From the NCBI GenBank assembly GCA_947683425.1, contig CANTUQ010000081.1:8614501-8678500 (forward strand): a DNA stretch of 64,000 nucleotides. The letters run 5' to 3'. This document shows positions 11,497 through 22,372 of the stretch, in pieces. A model generated the notes under the pieces. That model did no database searches. It saw only the letters and a program-made list of their open reading frames with translations, and was not told the DNA's origin. The stretch comes from Excoecaria cochinchinensis (taxonomy: Eukaryota > Streptophyta > Magnoliopsida > Malpighiales > Euphorbiaceae). The stretch's first letter is position 1; each line of letters begins with the position of its first letter. A program made the translations under genes and the position numbers.

Positions 11497-11641
11497 TTAG
11501 CCATGGAACTTTTGAGTCTATCGATATTGATCGGCTCTTTGAACTCGTTGCCACTGCTATCCGACAGAATCACAGCTCCTTTTGATAACAGCTTCTTGAG
11601 GAGAAATGGCCCTTCCCACTTGGGTCTGAACTTTCCTCTGA
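11497..11641 (-). pseudogene. B1 integrase C-terminal fragment
   Basis: Minus-strand coding for the last about 48 residues of pol, homologous to B2 46290-46434: the 'GKFRP-WEGPF' region and the terminal KRFHG stop (TAA, 11497-11499). Everything upstream in pol is missing beyond 11641. The downstream purine-rich segment at 11340-11480, with paired 'CCGAAAAAAGGC' repeats, matches that of B2. Confidence 0.85.
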
Positions 11642-13152
11642 TATCTGGCGTACCGCGTTCTCACGAGCGCGACAGAAGAGGATTTGTAGCTCTCGCGTGT
11701 TGGCTTGAAGAATTGTTGGCCGTCCGACTCGTGCTGAGAAGCACGACTCGTGCTCCCTTCCGTGTGTACGAGTTATGCATCTCAGCAGGGCGATGGCAGC
11801 AGGTGAGGATCAGCATGACTCATGTTGCTGAAGCACGACTCGTGCTTGAGCAGCATGACTCGTGCTCATTCAGCACGACTCATGCTGTTGTGACTTCCTC
11901 AGCATGTCGTGCTTTGAAGCATGGCTGGGGTGGAGAGACATCCGATACGAGTCATGTCCCTCAGCACGACTCGTGTCTGATGCCTTACTACCGCAAGCGG
12001 GAAATAAACCCCCCATTCTGCCCTGTTTTCTCACGTACCCAGTTTTTCGAAAATGAACTTCAAATGTCTTTTCTTGTCTTGTTCCTACTGTTTGTTATAT
12101 GAACTTGTTTATATGACTATATTTATATGAATTATGCATGACAAATTATATATATTGTGAATTGAGACATGATTTGGTTTATGCTCGACCTGCGAAAGTC
12201 AGTCTAGTGGATAGTTAGGCATGCATAATAGAGTTAGTGTAGTTGCAGCCAGTGTATGATTTGGACCCTGATCAGGTCCCTCGGCCGGATCTTTGTGATC
12301 CTTCTGTCTTGAATCTTATTTAAGATTCCACGCGAAAATGTTTTTAGAACAAAAAGAAAAGATTGTTTTGATACCTTCGGGTATCCATGTGTTGTGAAAG
12401 TATTATTGATACCCTCGGGTATCCATGCGTACTCGTTATCCACTCTTTTGGCTAAGCAGGTGCAATATTATTAATATATATGAATTTTTGAAATATTGTG
12501 TATCGTGATGAATTGTACATAGTGTGTGGGCATATGAATATTGTGATTATTGTGTATCCATGCATTGGCTTAATTTATGAGAACTCATTTCATGATTAAG
12601 CCATTAGCTTGTGATTATTTGTTGACGCCACTGTGAGTGGTCGTTGTGCATCTTTGCTTTCCCCACTAAGTGATTTCGCTTAGCACGAGTGTTTTATCCG
12701 TGCCGGTGTGGAAGTTTTTAGAGATAGCGAGCTGCGTGATTCGCATCAAAAGGGTCAACACAACTAGAAGATAGAGATGTTGTAGTGTAGAGCTCTGTGT
12801 CCTTTTTGTATTTGTAATAGTTGTTTACCTTTGAGCAATGTAAAGAATATTTTGTAGATGTTTTGATACTAGCTATATGCAATTGTTCAGTTGTGCTGAG
12901 GCACTTTTGTATCTTTTTGTTTCTTTTTGAAATATGTAAAAATTACCTATGTTATATCAATGAAAGTCAATCTTTCGCCCTTCAGCTTATTCTTTGATAA
13001 TTTATGGAATTTTAATTTATTCGGTTATCAATGTGATTAGCATGCATGTATTTGCTTAGTTTGAGCGTCTGTGTGTGGCAACCCTCATCTATCGGGGACC
13101 TTTCACCCCTTCGCATGGTGAAGTTCTCTACGTATAGATAAGGGGTGTTACA
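11642..13152 (+). mobile_element. A3 5' LTR, truncated at its outer end
   Basis: A plus-oriented LTR of the A1 subfamily that begins abruptly in the right half of the TCTGTCGCG inverted repeat (CGCGACAGAAG at 11661). It holds AGCACGACTCGTGCT palindromes (11735-11965), AGGCATGC, CCCTGATCAGGTCCC, TACCCGAGGGTAT-like repeats and the hairpin near 12666-12683. It ends GGGGTGTTACA at 13152. The U3 and promoter part is missing. Confidence 0.85.
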
Positions 13153-13157
13153 TTTTG

Positions 13158-13169
13158 TGGTATCAGAGC
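13158..13169 (+). other. A3 primer binding site
   Basis: TGGTATCAGAGC lies five bases after the LTR end. This is the standard plant retrotransposon site complementary to the 3' end of initiator methionine tRNA. Confidence 0.9.
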
Positions 13170-13262
13170 TACTGGTTTAGGCGTTTCTGGGCTAGTATCA
13201 GAGAGAGGATATGTTTAGAGTTGTGTTGGCCTGATGCGGATTGTGGTTTATGTTTTGTAGTT

Positions 13263-14015
13263 ATGGAGTTTACTCGTGGATCGCTTGAGGGGTCGGCCGA
13301 GAGTGCGAATCCCAAAGAGCAAGATCCATCAGTTTCAGGTCCTGCTCAACCTCCTAGGGTGCAACCTAAGGCCCCTGCGGTTCTCTTTGAAGCGATGCTC
13401 AAGATATCTCAGGATATGGCCAGGGTGCTAGAGAGAGTAACTGCACCTCGAGCACCTATAGAGAATACGAGAAAGTTTGGAGTGGAGGATTTCTTTGGTA
13501 CCAGCTTAGATGAATCAGATAAAGCTGAGATGTGGATTGATAAAGTAAAGAGGGTGCTTAGAGAGATTTGGTGTCCTCCAGATAGAGAAGTCGAATGTGT
13601 AGTGTCGTTGTTACAAGGCTCCGCTTATGATTGTTGGAGGTTAGTGCTTTGTCATCCCCAGCTTCCTGAGCCTTTGACATGGGAGTTCTTTGAGAAGGAG
13701 TTTCAGAATAAGTACATAACCAAGGCTTTTAAAGACGCCAGGTGGGCGCAGTTCTTAAGTTTCAGGCAGAGGGTAATGTTAGTGGCAGACTATGAGAATG
13801 AGTTCAACCGACTTAGCAAGTATGCATCGCCAGGAATTCTTACTGATGAGTTCCGATGTCAGCATTTTCAAGCGGGTTTGAATGAATTTTTGAAGGCAAT
13901 GCTAGTTTCTTTGATGTCGGCCCCGAATGTTAGCTACTATCAGCTTGTTCAAGCGGCCTTGAGAGCGGAGCGATCGGAGAATGTTTTGAGAGAGAAAGCT
14001 CAGAGAGAAAGCTAA
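13263..14015 (+). pseudogene. A3 gag, C-terminally truncated
   Basis: Capsid-type Gag of a Tekay chromovirus. ATG 13263 starts MEFTRGSLEGSAESANP, and the frame is open for about 250 residues. It includes the retrotransposon-gag core (VEDFFGTSLDESDKAEMWIDKVKR... WEFFEKEFQNKYI... FLSFRQRVM... YENEFNRLS types, roughly residues 75-200). The coding sequence stops at 14015, where A3 joins unrelated LTR DNA, so the zinc knuckle, protease and pol are lost. The same region of A1 (22263-21500) is clearly homologous but carries stops, so this is the best-preserved gag N-terminus of the subfamily. Confidence 0.85.
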
Positions 14016-14589
14016 CAGCCTGAATTTCATATGTCGCGGATACGGGAACTCTGCGCTCTACCGGATACTGCAAACAGTATCAAAGTGAGAGACCGAAGCC
14101 TCAATTACACACTGCACGGGAGATCGAAGTCTCAAAACATTTTATTGTGGAGACCGAAGCCTCAAGACATTTTATCACTGCACGAAAAATGACCATCTCG
14201 GTGGTCGACCGATCGACCCAAACGGGGCCTACATAGACAATTGTATTCTTATATCCCCAAATAAGCATGCTTATCTATCCACTACCTTGACACTTCAGGC
14301 TCAACACACTCGCTCAAAACAATAACACTACACTTCAAAAAACCCAAAGTCATAACACTGGAACACAAGAATCACAAAACATTCACTAAACAGTACTAAA
14401 AGTACAAGTCAAAAACACGACCATCAATAATAATCATTTACTCAATTCAAAACATTTACAGTAACAGGGCATAATCAAAGACATGAGCCATGCAATAGTG
14501 AGAAACCATGCAAAGTGAAAACAAGGTAAATCATTTTCAGAAAGTAGAGTAGAACACACGGCAAGAAACAAGGCAGGAGGAGGCTCACT

Positions 14590-15110
14590 GTCGCGGTCGC
14601 GACTTGAGTCGCACTTGCGATAGTAGCCACAAAGCGCTACAAGCCAGAGGAGCTATCGCGACTCGTGCTGGCCACAAATGCTTGGGCACGAGTCATTCAA
14701 AGATGCACGACTCGTGCACAAGCACAACACCGAACTGTGCACGCCTTGCCGAGGGGAGAATTCTACCGAACAAGCGACAGCCGAGCGGGAGAAAACAACC
14801 GAGCGGGGGACTAACCGACCAGATTAAATAGAGCTTATTTACAACTCGTGAAGATGCTTCACCTATTGTGAAGAACCCAAGCTATTCTTCACGACTCGTG
14901 AAGGACCGGGCCCTTTCTTCACGACTCGTGAAGGTGCTTCACGTGTCGTGAAGGATCACTAGCCAAACGCTCACATCCGATCGGGCAATCTTCACGACTC
15001 GTGAGGGATTTTCACGTGTCGTGACGAGTACCTCCGAGCGGGCTACGAGAAGCTGGAAACAAGCGGCTCTGTCGCGCTCGCGATAAGCGTCGCGATCGCG
15101 ACAGAGTCGA
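14590..15110. repeat. A2 LTR palindrome array
   Basis: CTTCACGACTCGTGAAG (8-bp arms) occurs at 14887-14903 and 14917-14933, with more degenerate copies near 14840-15030. A GTCGCG..CGCGAC inverted repeat is at about 15068-15108. The core differs from A1 (AGCACGA/TCGTGCT) while sharing CACGACTCGTG, suggesting divergence of the outer bases of a common palindrome. Confidence 0.8.
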
Positions 15111-15161
15111 ATTTCCCAGTTCCTCGGCACAAATCACATCTGTTCTAAAATCCAAAACACA

Positions 15162-15166
15162 CACCA
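15162..15166. repeat. A1 target-site duplication, left copy
   Basis: CACCA directly precedes TGTAACACACC at 15167 and is repeated at 24778-24782. A 5-bp duplication is typical of Ty3/gypsy integration. Confidence 0.9.
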
Positions 15167-15625
15167 TGTAACACACCTTACCTATATGTAGAGAACTTCA
15201 CTATGAAGAGGATGAAGGTCCCCATTAGATAAGGGTTGCCACCCGCATATGCTCAAACAGAACCAATCATTGCACACCCATTACATATACAAATGAATAA
15301 ATTGAAATTTCATCATTCATTATTGAATAGGCCATAGAGCAAAATATTATGTTTCATTAATATAACAAAAGTGATTTTACACATTCCAAAAAGGGGTACA
15401 AAAAGTGCCTCAGCACAACTGAATAGTTACATATAACTAATATCAAAACAATTTACAATATATTCTTTACATAGTTTCAAAAGTACAAGACTACAACACA
15501 TATAAAAAGAACACAAGGCCTAAACTACAAAATCTGCTATCCACTAGTCGTGTTGGCCTTGCTGATGTGAAACCCGCTGTTCAACCCTTCAAACCTTCCA
15601 CACCTGCACGGATAAAACACCCGTG

Positions 15626-15643
15626 CTAAGCGAAAACGCTTAG
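15626..15643. repeat. Conserved LTR hairpin CTAAGCG-AAAA-CGCTTAG
   Basis: Seven-bp arms with a four-base loop. Equivalents occur at 319-335, 12666-12683, 22810-22827, 30138-30156, 37890-37908, 40124-40141 and 59452-59469, always a few bases before the conserved YGTGYAG|GT. Arms are largely conserved while the loop varies. Confidence 0.85.
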
Positions 15644-16307
15644 TGGGGAAACAAAGATGCACAATGACCACTCACAGTGGCGTCAACCAATAATCACAAG
15701 CAAATGGCACAGTTAAATGTTAAGATTTCACAAATTAATTTAAAGCATAACAGCATTATAGTCATATTATTACCAATATGCCATATTCCAGAATTCACGT
15801 ATAATAACAAATAACATTATTGCACCTGCTCTATCAAAACAGTGGATAACGAGTACGCGTAGATACCCGAAAGTATTAACAGTATTCTCCTAACACATAG
15901 ATACCCGAGGGTATTAAAACAATCTTTTAATTTTTGTTCCAAAAATAGTTTTACGTAGATTCGGTACAAAGGGATCACGAAGATCAAGTCGGGGGACCTG
16001 ATCAGGGTCCAAATCATACACTAGCTGGAGCAACAGTAACTCTATTAGGCATGCCTAACTATCCACTTATTCGACTCTAGCAGGTCATGCATCAACCAAA
16101 TCATGTTTCAATTCGCAATATATATATATAATTTGTCATGCATAATTCATATAACTATAGTCATTTAACAATTCATATAGCAAACCATAGGAAAAAGACA
16201 AGAAAAGACATTTAGAATTCATTTTTGGAAAACTGGGTACAATAGGAAAACAGGGCAGGATGGGGGTTTCTATTGCGCTCGGGACTAAGTCGAGCTCGCG
16301 ACAGAAA

Positions 16308-16654
16308 AGCATCAGACACGAGTCATGCTGAGGGACATGACTCGTGTCGGATGTCGCTCCACCCCAGTCGTTCTTCAGAGCACGACATGCTGAGGAAGCT
16401 ACAGCAGCACGAGTCATGCTGAAGGAGCACGAGTCGTACTGCTCAAGCACGAGTCGTGCTTCATCAGCACGTGTCGTGCTGATCTTCTCCTGCTGCCATC
16501 GCCCTGCTGAGATGCACAACTCGCACGCACAGGAAGGGAGCACGAGTCATGCTTCTCAGTACGAGTCAAACTGCCAACACTCCTTTAAGCTGAACACGCG
16601 AGAGCTAGAAATCATCTTCTGTCGCGCTCGTGAGAACGTCGCACTCGCGACAGA
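16308..16654. repeat. A1 3' LTR palindrome array
   Basis: Repeated 15-17-nt palindromes with arms AGCACGA/TCGTGCT and variants (GACACGA/TCGTGTC), followed by the TCTGTCGCG...CGCGACAGA inverted repeat at 16618-16654. This copy has about one extra palindrome pair compared with the 5' LTR array (23481-23705), so the array changes length by local duplication or loss. Confidence 0.85.
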
Positions 16655-17656
16655 AGCGAGATTCCCAGTCCCCAGTAGAACGTAAACCAGAATTTCCCCT
16701 TCAAACCAAAACCAATTTAATCCAAATCACTTCCAATTCCATCTTACCTCAAATTAAGCCTTCCAAACACCACAACCAACATCAAACAACATATTTCCAC
16801 ACATTAATTCCAACATAAATCATCAATTCACAAATCAAGATCTCAAAAATCACAAAACCAGGAAATTATAAAGCAAAGTTCAATCAACATCATATTTGAT
16901 TCAATAATTCCATAATTATGCCACCTAACTCATCAAAACTCAAAACCCATATCATATTTACCAATACAAACTTATTTACACATCATAAATTTCAGAATTT
17001 CATGCATATTTCAAAACCCATACACGAATATCAAATCAAAGCAAATTCCCAAACCTGGAATTAGTGAACCTCCAATCAAGGGGCTGCACTCCCGCTCGCT
17101 ACTTCCTTGCCCTTGGATTCTCTAGGAGGATTCTCTGAACCACAAAACCCAACAACACCAAACATATTTAAACCCTAACTCACAATTACAACAAATCTGT
17201 TAAGGAAAGGAAGAAGGATTATTACTTACCACTTACCACACCAGCTTAGGCTACCCAAAACTCACTAGAATTTACAGCAAAAGGAAGAATTCAAGAAGGA
17301 ATAAAGAAGAAAGGGAAAACAAGGAGCAAAGTAACGGGAAAGGGAAAGAAGAAGAAGAAGAAGAATAAGAAAGGAAACCAGCTAAAGTCTCTCTCTCTCT
17401 TTTCCCAATACTTATCCTCTCACTTGCCACATGTCACTCTCTCAAGAGGGAAAGCACACCCAACTCCAATCCTCCATAACTTACCCAATTCTAGCCTCCT
17501 AACATACACTACTCTCATACACATACTTCATACTAGAACATAACCCAATACACACACATAACAACTTAATTCACTTAACATAACACATACTCAACATTAA
17601 CCACATACATACACACATACTCTTAAGGCTTAATCTACTAGGGTGGTTTCAGGGTG

Positions 17657-18964
17657 TTACAATACTCCCCTCCTTAACAGAATTTCATCCTCGAAATTCT
17701 TACCTGATCCAAATAGTTGAGGATACTGAGTTCTCATTGCCTCTTCCGGTTCCCAGGTCGTTTCCTCAACATCGTGATGTTGCCAAAGCACTTTAACCAA
17801 CGGTATCTGCTTGCTTCGAAGCTGCCTGACCTCTCTGGCCAAAATCTCTTTCGGTTCCTTATCAAAAGAGAAATCTGGCTGAACCCGAATATCTTGCACT
17901 TTAAGCACATCTGATGGATCTGATCGGTAGCAACGGAGCATAGACACATGAAAAATATCATGCAACTTGGTTAACTCTGTCGGTCATGCCAATCGATAAG
18001 CCACCGGACCAATCCTCTCCAAGATCTTGTAGGGTCCAATAAATCAAGGACTCATCTTTCCTTTCTTTCCAAAGTGAAGAATCTTCTGCCATGGCGAAAC
18101 TTTCAAAAAGACCTTGTCACCAACTTCATACTGAATATCCCTATGCTTCAAATTAGCATACGATCGCTGTCTGTCTTTGGCTGCTTTAAGATTCTGTTGC
18201 ACAACTCTAACTTTCTCTTCAGTGTCTCTCACTATCTCCGGACCTATCATAGCTCTTTTCAATAATTCAGTCCAACACACCGGTGTTCTACATCTCCATC
18301 CATATAACACTTCATAAGGGGCCATTCCGATGCTTGCTTGATGACTATTATTATATGCGAATTCCATTCAAGGCACATATCGATCCCAATTTCCTGAAAA
18401 TTCCAACCAACCCCGAAGCATGTCTTCAAGAATCTGAATAACTCTCTCAGACTGACCATCGATCTGGGGATGAAATGCTGTACTGAAGTTTAGCCGAGTA
18501 CCCAAAGCTGACTGAAGTTCTTTCCAAAACTTGGACATAAACCGTGGATCTCGATCAGACACAATGGACAATGGAACCCCATGAAGTCTGACTATCTCGC
18601 TCACATATATCTCTGCCAACTTATCCATAAAATAATCCAACCGAATAGGCAAAAAATGCGCTGACTTTGATAACCTATCAACTATGACCCATACTGAATC
18701 ATGCTTGCGTTGCGTCAACGGCAAGCCAGATATAAAATCCATCGTAACATCATCCCATTTCGACTGAAGAATGGGCAAGGGGTTAAGCAAACCCGATGGA
18801 ACTTGGTGTTCGGCTTTCACTTACTGACACACTAAACACTTCGAAATGAAATCCACTATGTCTTTCTTCATACCCGGCCACCAATAATGCTGCTTAAGAT
18901 CTATGTACATTTTATCTCCACCTGGATGCATAGTGAAAACTGATGAATGGGCCTCTTGCAAAAG
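17657..18964 (-). pseudogene. A1 integrase with C-terminal chromodomain (pseudogene)
   Basis: Integrase would insert cDNA into chromatin. A degraded HHCC finger lies at about 18960-18830. The catalytic core shows Asp in WDDVTMDFISG, Asp in SIVSDRDPRF and Glu in DGQSERVIQ. The C-terminus ends in a chromodomain-like segment (VKVLWQHHDVEETTWEPEEAMRTQYP types, near 17810-17715), which in chromoviruses is thought to guide integration to heterochromatin. Stops at 18821-18823 (TAA) and 18368-18370 (TGA), and others near 18043, disable it. The frame runs through the polypurine tract and ends on the TAA inside the first bases of the LTR (17657-17659). Confidence 0.9.
17662..17675 (-). other. A1 polypurine tract
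   Basis: On the minus strand AAGGAGGGGAGTAT lies directly upstream of the 3' LTR, and is also translated as the last pol codons. Confidence 0.85.
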
Positions 18965-20544
18965 CTACTTCTTCACACTACTCATACCCGGTACACATAA
19001 CCGATTCCCATGCTTAAGCACCCCTTCACTATCCACTGAAAATTCAGCTCGCTTACCATCTTTCACTGCTTGACAAGCACGTTGCAAAACAGGGTCACTC
19101 AACTGTGCATTCCCAATCGCTTGCCTCAAACTCGGTCTTGCTTTTAACTGAGCAATCAACGTGCCTTTTGAATCAAATCTCCATCTTCCTCTACTAAGAG
19201 ACAAGGCCGACATTGATTTCCTACTAAGGGCATCCGCTACGACATTCGCTTTACCGGGATGATAGCCAATAATACAATTATAGTCCTTGAACAATTCTAA
19301 CCATCTTCGCTGTCTCAAATTCAACTCTTTTTGAGTCAGCAGATATTTCAAACTCTTGTGGTTAGTGAAAATTCTACATTTTTCTCCATATAAATAGTGC
19401 TGCCACACCTTCAGTGCAAACACTACCGCCGCTAATTCTAAATCATGCGTCGGGTAGTGTTGCTCATGGAGCTTCAATTGCCTGGAAGCATAGGCAATTA
19501 CCTTGCCATCTTGCATCAAAACACAACCTAAGCCCACTCCTGAAGCATCACTATACATGGTGAATTCCTTACCCAACACAGGCTGCGTAAGCACAGGAGC
19601 CTTAATCAACATCTCTTTCAACTGATCAAAACTGGTTTGACACTTGTCAGACCAAACAAACCTCACCTCTTTCAAGAGAAGTCTAGTCAGAGGTGAAGCT
19701 AACACTGAGAATCCCTTAATAAAATGCCTATAGTAACCAGCTAAACCCAGAAAACTTCTTACTTCCAGCACACTTTTAGGTGGTAACAAACTCACAATCG
19801 CCTCCACTTTGGACGAATCTACCCGAATACCTTCAGCTGAAACCACATGTCCTAGAAAAGTTACTTCTTTTAGCCAAAACTCACACTTACTGAGTTTAGC
19901 ATAAATTCGATGATCCCTTAACACTTGTAACACCAGACGGAGATGTCCTTCATGTTCCTTCTCATTCCTCGAATAAACAAGGATGTCGTCGATGAACACT
20001 ACCACAAACCGATCCAGATATTGTCTGAAGACCCTATTCATTAGGTCTATAAAGGTTGCGGGTGTGTTGGTCAAACCAAATGGCATCACTAAGAATTCAT
20101 AGTGACCATAGCGCGTCCAAAAAGCCGTTTTTACCACATCTGCATCCTTTACTCTCAACTAGTAATAACCCGATTTCAGATCTATCTTGGAGAACACTCT
20201 GGCTACTCTCAACTGATCAAAAGGGTCTTCAATCCAAGGTAACGGGTACTTATTCTTTACCGTAACATTGTTGAGCTGCCTATAATCTATACACATCCGC
20301 AATGTTCCTTCTTTTTAACAAACAAGATTGGAGCACCCCACGGAGACACACTGGGCCGGATAAATCCTTTATCCAAAAGTTCTTGCAATTGACTTTTCAG
20401 TTCCTTCAATTCCACTGGAGCCATCCGATACGACGCTTTAGAAATCGGAGATGCTCCCGGTATAATCTCCACTGACAACTCTACCTCCCTCTCTGGAGGT
20501 AACCCTGGTAACTTCTCTGGAAAAATATCCTCAAATTCCCTCAC
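18965..20544 (-). pseudogene. A1 reverse transcriptase-RNase H (pseudogene)
   Basis: Would copy element RNA into cDNA. The N-terminal RT is at 20544-20300 (LPPEREVEL..., VELKELK, WGAPILFVKKK). A frameshift near 20315 and a TAG at about 20159-20161 follow. The frame is then open from 20158, with MPFGLTNTPATF and the catalytic FIDDIL. RNase H residues: YSDAS (Asp) and DLELAAVVF (Glu) are intact, but FTDHKSL is FTNHKSL, with Asn at 19361-19363 replacing a conserved acidic residue; the later VADALSR Asp is intact. The C1 copy keeps the Asp. Confidence 0.92.
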
Positions 20545-20806
20545 GATCGGAATATCTTGTATTTTACCTTGCTCTCTTCGCGAATCCAGAACTAGTGCTA
20601 AGTACGCTTCAATCCCTTCCTTAAAAAGCTCTTAGCCTTCATCGCTAAAATAATATTATGCAATGAACTACTTCCCTCGCCTTTCACAATCACGGGTAAC
20701 TGATCTTTATTCTTAAAATCAAAGCTTTCCTGTGACAATCCACTATAGCTTTATGCTTGGTCAACCAATCCATCCCTAAAATAACATAAAACTCATGAAA
20801 AGGCAA
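20545..20806 (-). pseudogene. A1 protease-RT linker, degraded
   Basis: Continuation of the pol reading region between protease and RT. It is homologous to C1 about 35960-35640 (GMDWL... and the pre-RT 'DVFP' segment) but contains several stops in all frames. Confidence 0.6.
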
Positions 20807-22263
20807 CTAAATCAAATCAACTACAAACTCCATGCCTTGAATTCTTAAGGGACAGTTCCGACAAACCCGGTTCACAATAACACTCTGACCCAACGAGGTA
20901 GACACATGAATCTCATAATCCAATCTTTCCTCACTCCCCAAACTAGCACCCAACTTACTATAACACAAATAAGAATGAGTAGAACCCGGATCTATCAAAG
21001 CATACACTTCAGAATCAAACAATAAAAACTTACCAACAATTACTTCCGGTGCATTCGGCTCATCCCTGGCCTTCATGGCATAGGCTCTACCAGCTGTCGG
21101 AATAGGGCGGTCCACAGACTCAGATAACTCTATCTCTCGAGGCCGTCTGCCACGGCCCCGTCCTCTACCTCTACCACGGCTTCCTTGGGGAGCCTTAGAT
21201 CCTGCTCGACTACCCTCTTGTTGACCTAGAACATTCTCACTCATATTCGGGCAATTAGCAAGGAAGTTGTCCGTACTACCACACCTAAAACACCCTCCTG
21301 TTAGCCATCGACATTCACCCCAATGGCGCTTACTACAATGGGAGCATTGAGGCATAACATCGTCTCTACCCCTAGAACCTCCTCTACCCATGCCTGATCC
21401 TCTATAAGAATCCTGTCTCCTCCCTCTAGTAGCCGGACTAGCAGGAGACTCACCAGTAGGATTCCCCTGAGATTCTCTTGAACTTTGCCCTGAAGAGGAA
21501 CTGCCTCTGGAGGTCTTTCTCCTCAAAGCTTTCTCTCTCAAAACATTCTCCGATTGCTCCACTCTCAAGGCCGCCTGAACCAGCTGATAATAGCTAACAT
21601 TCGAGGCGGACATCAAAGAAACTAGCATCGCCTTCAAAGATTCATTCAAACCCGCCTCAAATGTTGACACCGAAACTCATCAGTAAGAATTCCTAGCGGT
21701 GCATATTTACTAAGTCAGCTAAACTCATTTTCATAATCTACTACTGACATTACCCTCTGCCTGAGGCTCAAAAACTGCGCCCATCTGGCATCTTTGAATG
21801 CCTTAGTTACATACTTATTTTGGAACTCCTTTTCAAAGAACTCCCATGATAAAGGCTCGGGAAGCTGGGGCTGACTGAGCACTAACCTCCACCAGTCATA
21901 CACAGAGCCTTGTAATAGCGACACTACACATTCCACTTCTCTATCTGGCGGACATCTGATTTCCCTTAACACTCACTTCACTTTATCAATCCACATCTCG
22001 GATTTATCTGATTCATCTAAGCTGGTACCGAAGAAATCCTCAGCTCCATACTTTCTCATATTCTTAATAGGTACTCTCGGTGCAGTTACTCTCTCCAACA
22101 CCTTGGCCATATCTCGAGATATCTTGAGCATCGCTTCAAAGGGAACTGCAGGGGCCTCAGGTTGAACCCTAGGAGGTTGAGCCGGACCCGAAACTGATGG
22201 ATCTTGCTCTTGGGGATTCGCACTCTCGGCTGACCCCTCAAGCGATCCACAAGCAGACTCCAT
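20807..22263 (-). pseudogene. A1 gag-protease (pseudogene)
   Basis: Gag capsid plus aspartic protease. The start ATG is at 22263 (MESACGSLEGSAESANP), homologous to A3. In-frame TGA codons lie at 21973-21975 and 21715-21717, and a one-base deletion near 21662 shifts the frame. Downstream are an Arg/Ser/Gly-rich stretch, CSHCSKRHWGEC, and a zinc knuckle CFRCGSTDNFLANC in which the expected His is Asn (codon 21266-21268). The protease motif is YALIDPGSTHSY (catalytic Asp intact), at about 21005-20975. Confidence 0.9.
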
Positions 22264-22355
22264 AGCTACGAAACATAAACCACAATTCGCATTAGGCCAA
22301 CACAACTCTAACAGACATTTTATGATACTCTAGCCCACAAACGCCTAAACCTACT

Positions 22356-22367
22356 GCTCTGATACCA
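22356..22367 (-). other. A1 primer binding site
   Basis: Minus-strand TGGTATCAGAGC, five bases after the 5' LTR end at 22373. Complementary to the initiator methionine tRNA 3' end. Confidence 0.92.
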
Positions 22368-22372
22368 TAAAA

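Larger units (their letters stand above)
4011..11641 (-). mobile_element. B1: truncated Tat/Ogre-type Ty3/gypsy element, 3' half
   Basis: Read on the minus strand the order is: integrase C-terminus (11641-11497), antisense accessory gene, divergent promoter, sense accessory gene, tandem-repeat 3' UTR, polypurine tract, 3' LTR. gag, protease, RT, RNase H and the 5' LTR are missing, because the element is cut at 11641 by chromovirus A3. The LTR is also cut at its outer end near 4010. The layout matches that of B2 (46280-52523). Confidence 0.85.
14016..15166 (-). mobile_element. A2 LTR, left part (minus orientation)
   Basis: LTR DNA continuing at 24783 after the A1 insertion. It holds the reverse complement of the conserved block (GCATGC near 14266, TATCCACTA near 14276) and a palindrome array (14590-15110). 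The PBS-proximal LTR terminus is missing at the junction with A3 gag. Repeats of 'GAGACCGAAGCCTCA' lie near 14090-14160. No ORF is convincing. Confidence 0.7.
15167..17661 (-). mobile_element. A1 3' LTR
   Basis: 2495 bp, from TGTAACACCC (minus strand, at 17661) to GTGTTACA at 15167. On the minus strand the order is: CTT-rich leader near 17340-17360, donor-like GGTAAGT near 17225-17233, the TCTGTCGCG inverted repeat, the AGCACGA palindrome array, TACCCGAGGGTAT-type repeats, AGGCATGCCT, the hairpin 15626-15643, and CCGTGCAG|GT near 15605. Confidence 0.95.

Noticed and set aside
13158..13169. tRNA gene fragment
   Set aside because: TGGTATCAGAGC is a primer binding site after an LTR; no tRNA cloverleaf is present.
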